64,000 nucleotides of DNA, from assembly GCA_013368375.1 (NCBI GenBank), contig JAACJP010000070.1, positions 32,278 through 96,277 on the forward strand, written 5' to 3'. This DNA is from Tricholomella constricta. Lineage: Eukaryota > Basidiomycota > Agaricomycetes > Agaricales > Lyophyllaceae. The position numbers and the translations under genes are program-made. Under the pieces are notes generated by a model that was not told where the DNA came from, did not search any database, and saw only the letters and a list, made by a program, of their open reading frames with translations. The first letter of the stretch is position 1. Every line of letters begins with the position of its first letter. Positions 61,335-64,000 of this stretch are shown piece after piece.

Positions 61335-63487
61335 TGTCACGCCTGAAAAGTGTTTCAGACAAAGTGACATAAAAAGCCCACTCAGTCGAATTGATCACTC
61401 TAAAGAAAGGTCTTATATTTTATAACACCAGTTCAATCCCTGCCTTATAAACAGTTTAAAGTCTAGCTTGTCACAAACAGCCCAATGGCTCAGTGGTTAA
61501 ATTGCACCTACTGCTTTGGCACTTTTGACCTTGCTTCAATCCCGGCCTGGTGCAAAACTTTATAATCATAAGAGATTACTAAGCAGCCCACATGGCGCAA
61601 TGGTTAACTCCATCATTCTGATGATTCTGTAATCCTAAGGACAAGTCAGATGACCTCAGCTTAGTCATAACTCCTGAACTTGACTGATTGGATCCATATG
61701 ACTCGTTTCGTCATTATGACTCATATGCAGCTCATGACTCATTGCACCTTTATGACTCATATGTCAGGATGGTCCACATGCTCCACATGACATTTATGTA
61801 AGCATGACTCATATGACAGCATGACTCACACCCCCACATGACTCATCTGCCTACATGACCCAAATCTGACATTCTGACTCAAGTGTGCTAAATATAACCC
61901 ATATCTTAACATGACTCATGTCTATATGACTCCATTCTGACAATCTGACTCAAGTGTTCTATAATTAACCCTCTACATGTGATCTGACTCATGGATTGCA
62001 TCTAGATGACTCATTTACAGTCATTATAACACTTGACTCATTACCATTCTATTTTTAACTCTACACATGTAATCTGACTCATAGATTGCATCAGGATGAC
62101 TCATTTACAGTCAAGGCTGTTTATTTATAACATCTGACTCATTATATTTCTATAAATATGCTCTGACTCATCCTGACTCATTACTTTCTATAAATACACA
62201 TTCTGACTCACCCTGACTCATTCTGACTCCTTCACTTACAATATATGACTCTACATGACTCATTGTACTGCATCAATGCTTAGTAAGCGTAGGTAGCCAA
62301 AATGTATATAAGGGAGAGGAAATTGAGTATTCCCCCCAGTCTGGTGTGGTATAACAGTGGTTTCATCCAATATACAGCCTGCACTCACCCCCATTGGTCA
62401 TATTGTTGACCAAGGCAGTAATCTTAGTTGATTCACTGTTGTTTCTGTCTGCCAAAGGTTGTTCGTCACTGTAAGATACAGTGAGCAACTTGGTAGTTTG
62501 GTTTGTTCGTCACTGTCGCCAACAGTGAGCAAACCAGAAAGTCAGTTTCAGTCTAGTGGAATTCCTGCTCGAGCCTGGCAGTGCCCAGAAGAGTTGCGAA
62601 GTGAGCTAGTCTGTCGTTCTTGTCTGTCAATCTTGTCCGTCACTGTACGAAACAGTGAGCAAGTTGATAATTAGTTTGTCCGTCACTGTCCACAACAGTG
62701 AGCAAACTCGGTATTCTTCGTCAAGTCTAGTATATATCTACTCGAGCCTGGCAGTGCCCAGAAGAGTGTGATTGAGACTAGTGTTCGTCATCGTCCGTAT
62801 CTCTCAAGCTTGTTCGTCACTGTAAGAGACAGTGAGCAACCTTGTTAGATTTATTTCGTCATTGTTTCTCGTATTAATCAGCTATCAGTTAGTTGATTAC
62901 ATTTATTACTGACCTATATTCTATCTTTTGTCATCAGGAAGCCTTCGTCATCGTCAAGTCCATTCAAGTCATTCGATATACATCTGATCAGTCAAGTTAC
63001 CGTCAAGTCTATTCAAGTTATCGTATACATCTGCCAGTCAAGTCAAGTCAAGTCAAGTCAAGGTTATTCAAGTCATTATATATACACAAGTCAGTCAAGT
63101 CAAGTTAAGTCAAGCCTAATCAAGTTACCATATATCAAGCCATCGTATATCAAGTCATCATATACACGTAGTATCTTCAACGACACATTCACAACATCTA
63201 TCACGACTATCCACGACATCTATCACGACTATCTACGGCCCTCATCACTGTCACTAACGATCTACTCCACAGCTGCTCATTGTCTTAAACATTGTTGAGA
63301 TATATTTCTTCAACAAAGACAATTGACTAACCACCCATCTCTAGACCAGATAATAAACTAACCCACTCCTAGGTAATCGTATCTGGAAGATTCCCCAACG
63401 AACACCAGGTGACCTTCCCGTCGCATATAATAGCTTCCGGTTGAGCCTGGACACTGATCTTTTCATAAAGCTTGGTGTGAACTGACA
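61335..63487 (+). repeat. Gypsy-2 3' LTR, 2,153 bp
   Basis: Same modules as the 5' LTR. Differences include a loss of about 45 bp in the caagtca tract near 62,980 and a 22-bp tandem gain (ctatcacgactatccacgac) near 63,200. Confidence 0.93.
61717..62262 (+). promoter_or_regulatory. TGACTCA cluster in the 3' LTR
   Basis: Same array as in the 5' LTR with the sites conserved; nearby changes fall mostly between sites (for example cattaaattt to cattatattt). Confidence 0.9.
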
Positions 63488-63880
63488 ACGCGTTCGGTCA
63501 CCTGCGACAAGTTCGTCGTCGTCATCTGGGATGACGAGGCGACTCTGAGGTTATAATCATAGATCCCAAGGACACGAACCTTCTTCATCATCGTCCTGCT
63601 CGTCCTCGCCGGCATTATCGAATGGTCTGAACAACTAGACGCCTAGCGCATAATTATTTCATGATAAATAAGTAAGACACGACAGGTCTCAGATAAACCT
63701 TCGTACCTCCATTCGAGACCGCTTGTTTGGCATCTTGGAAGGCCTTTACGACGCAGGTGTCAGGTGGAGAGTTTTTGGCTACCTTACATTGGAAGTTACA
63801 TTCGTTCATTGTTATTGTCCATATGTCGAATATTATATATATAGATAGACTACGACAAATGACGCCCAGCAGCGGCAAGA
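63488..63880. pseudogene. Right flank of Gypsy-2: continuation of the interrupted gene remnant
   Basis: Starts with acgcg, overlapping the target duplication. It aligns by eye with 32,159-32,520: ctgcgaca, cacgaaccttcttca, ttcgtacctcc-ttcgagaccgcttgttt, cattgttattgtccat, agcagcggcaagaggt. No open reading frame worth naming. Confidence 0.5.
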
Positions 63881-64000
63881 GGTGGGGGTTGGGAAAAAGT
63901 TGTTTAGATTTGTGGGGCCAGATTATAACGGGCGCGTAAGTTTAGGGCAGGCTTTATTTACGCCTGCCCTGAACGGTTTCAAGCCTGCCCTAAACTTACG
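63880..64000. repeat. Second copy of the foldback MITE (runs off the window)
   Basis: gttgtttagatttgtgg, agattataacgggcg and inverted tttagggcaggc/gcctgccctaaa match the element at 32,537-32,725. The right arm is cut by the end of the window. Confidence 0.65.

Larger units (their letters stand above)
42676..63487 (+). mobile_element. Giant Ty3/Gypsy element (Gypsy-2), 20.8 kb, with bZIP and other accessory ORFs
   Basis: LTRs 42,676-44,852 (2,177 bp) and 61,335-63,487 (2,153 bp), both TGTCACGCC...GAACTGACA. Flanking bases give a target duplication ACGC, or AACGC if the last LTR base is counted. Order: LTR, primer site, gag-protease, a 7.4-kb disordered insert region, RT-RNase H, integrase, five small ORFs, LTR. 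It is about three times longer than common fungal Gypsy elements. The LTRs differ by scattered substitutions and a few indels, so the insertion is older than Gypsy-1 but still young. Confidence 0.93.

Overview
This 64 kb window comes from a filamentous basidiomycete, most likely a mushroom-type Agaricomycete; the species cannot be told from sequence alone. The evidence is many 45-85 bp GT-AG introns, a KDZ transposase with its cysteine cluster, a Plavaka/CACTA-like Tnp2 transposase, P/THAP9-like transposase genes, and Ty3/Gypsy elements including a chromovirus. About 85 percent of the window is mobile or transposon-derived DNA. Single-copy-looking host genes are few: a degenerate nuclear FKBP, a WD40-like relic, an ABCC-transporter fragment and some unknowns.

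Layout. (1) 1-~11.66 kb: the right part of a large KDZ DNA transposon. It carries two divergent gene pairs (KDZ transposase / unknown 699-aa protein; Zn2Cys6-type coiled-coil protein / 162-aa protein) and ends in a 134-bp tandem array. Its whole length is peppered with the palindrome CCGCGG, roughly 85-90 sites by eye, in exons, introns and spacers alike. The motif returns to background right of about 11.45 kb. (2) ~11.66-15.06 kb: a P/THAP9-like transposase gene whose 5' exons are cut off by the KDZ element. (3) 16,555-28,508: a chromovirus-type Gypsy element with apparently identical 534-bp LTRs and a 5-bp target duplication. An intact 5,721-bp P-like DNA transposon (22,150-27,870, 9-bp terminal inverted repeat, 8-bp target duplication) is nested in the 3' end of its pol. 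(4) 28.5-37.6 kb: decayed host or duplicated sequence, a small unknown gene, a long-TIR MITE, the FKBP gene and the WD40 relic. (5) 37.6-41.9 kb: a Plavaka/CACTA-like transposase. (6) 42,676-63,487: a giant (20.8 kb) Gypsy element with ~2.16 kb LTRs.

The most striking system is the giant Gypsy element. Its LTR has 20 exact TGACTCA (Gcn4/AP-1 type) sites in 543 bp, ending about 40 bp upstream of a TATATAAG box. Between integrase and 3' LTR the element carries its own bZIP gene, with a Gcn4-like zipper, plus further accessory ORFs including a single-pass membrane protein. This suggests a retroelement that encodes a transcription factor for its own LTR. The KDZ element offers a parallel: it carries a Zn2Cys6 protein, a class that reads CGG triplets, and is saturated with CCG-CGG everted triplets. 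Both links are inference from motif matching and are testable by DNA-binding assays and by looking for co-conservation in other copies.
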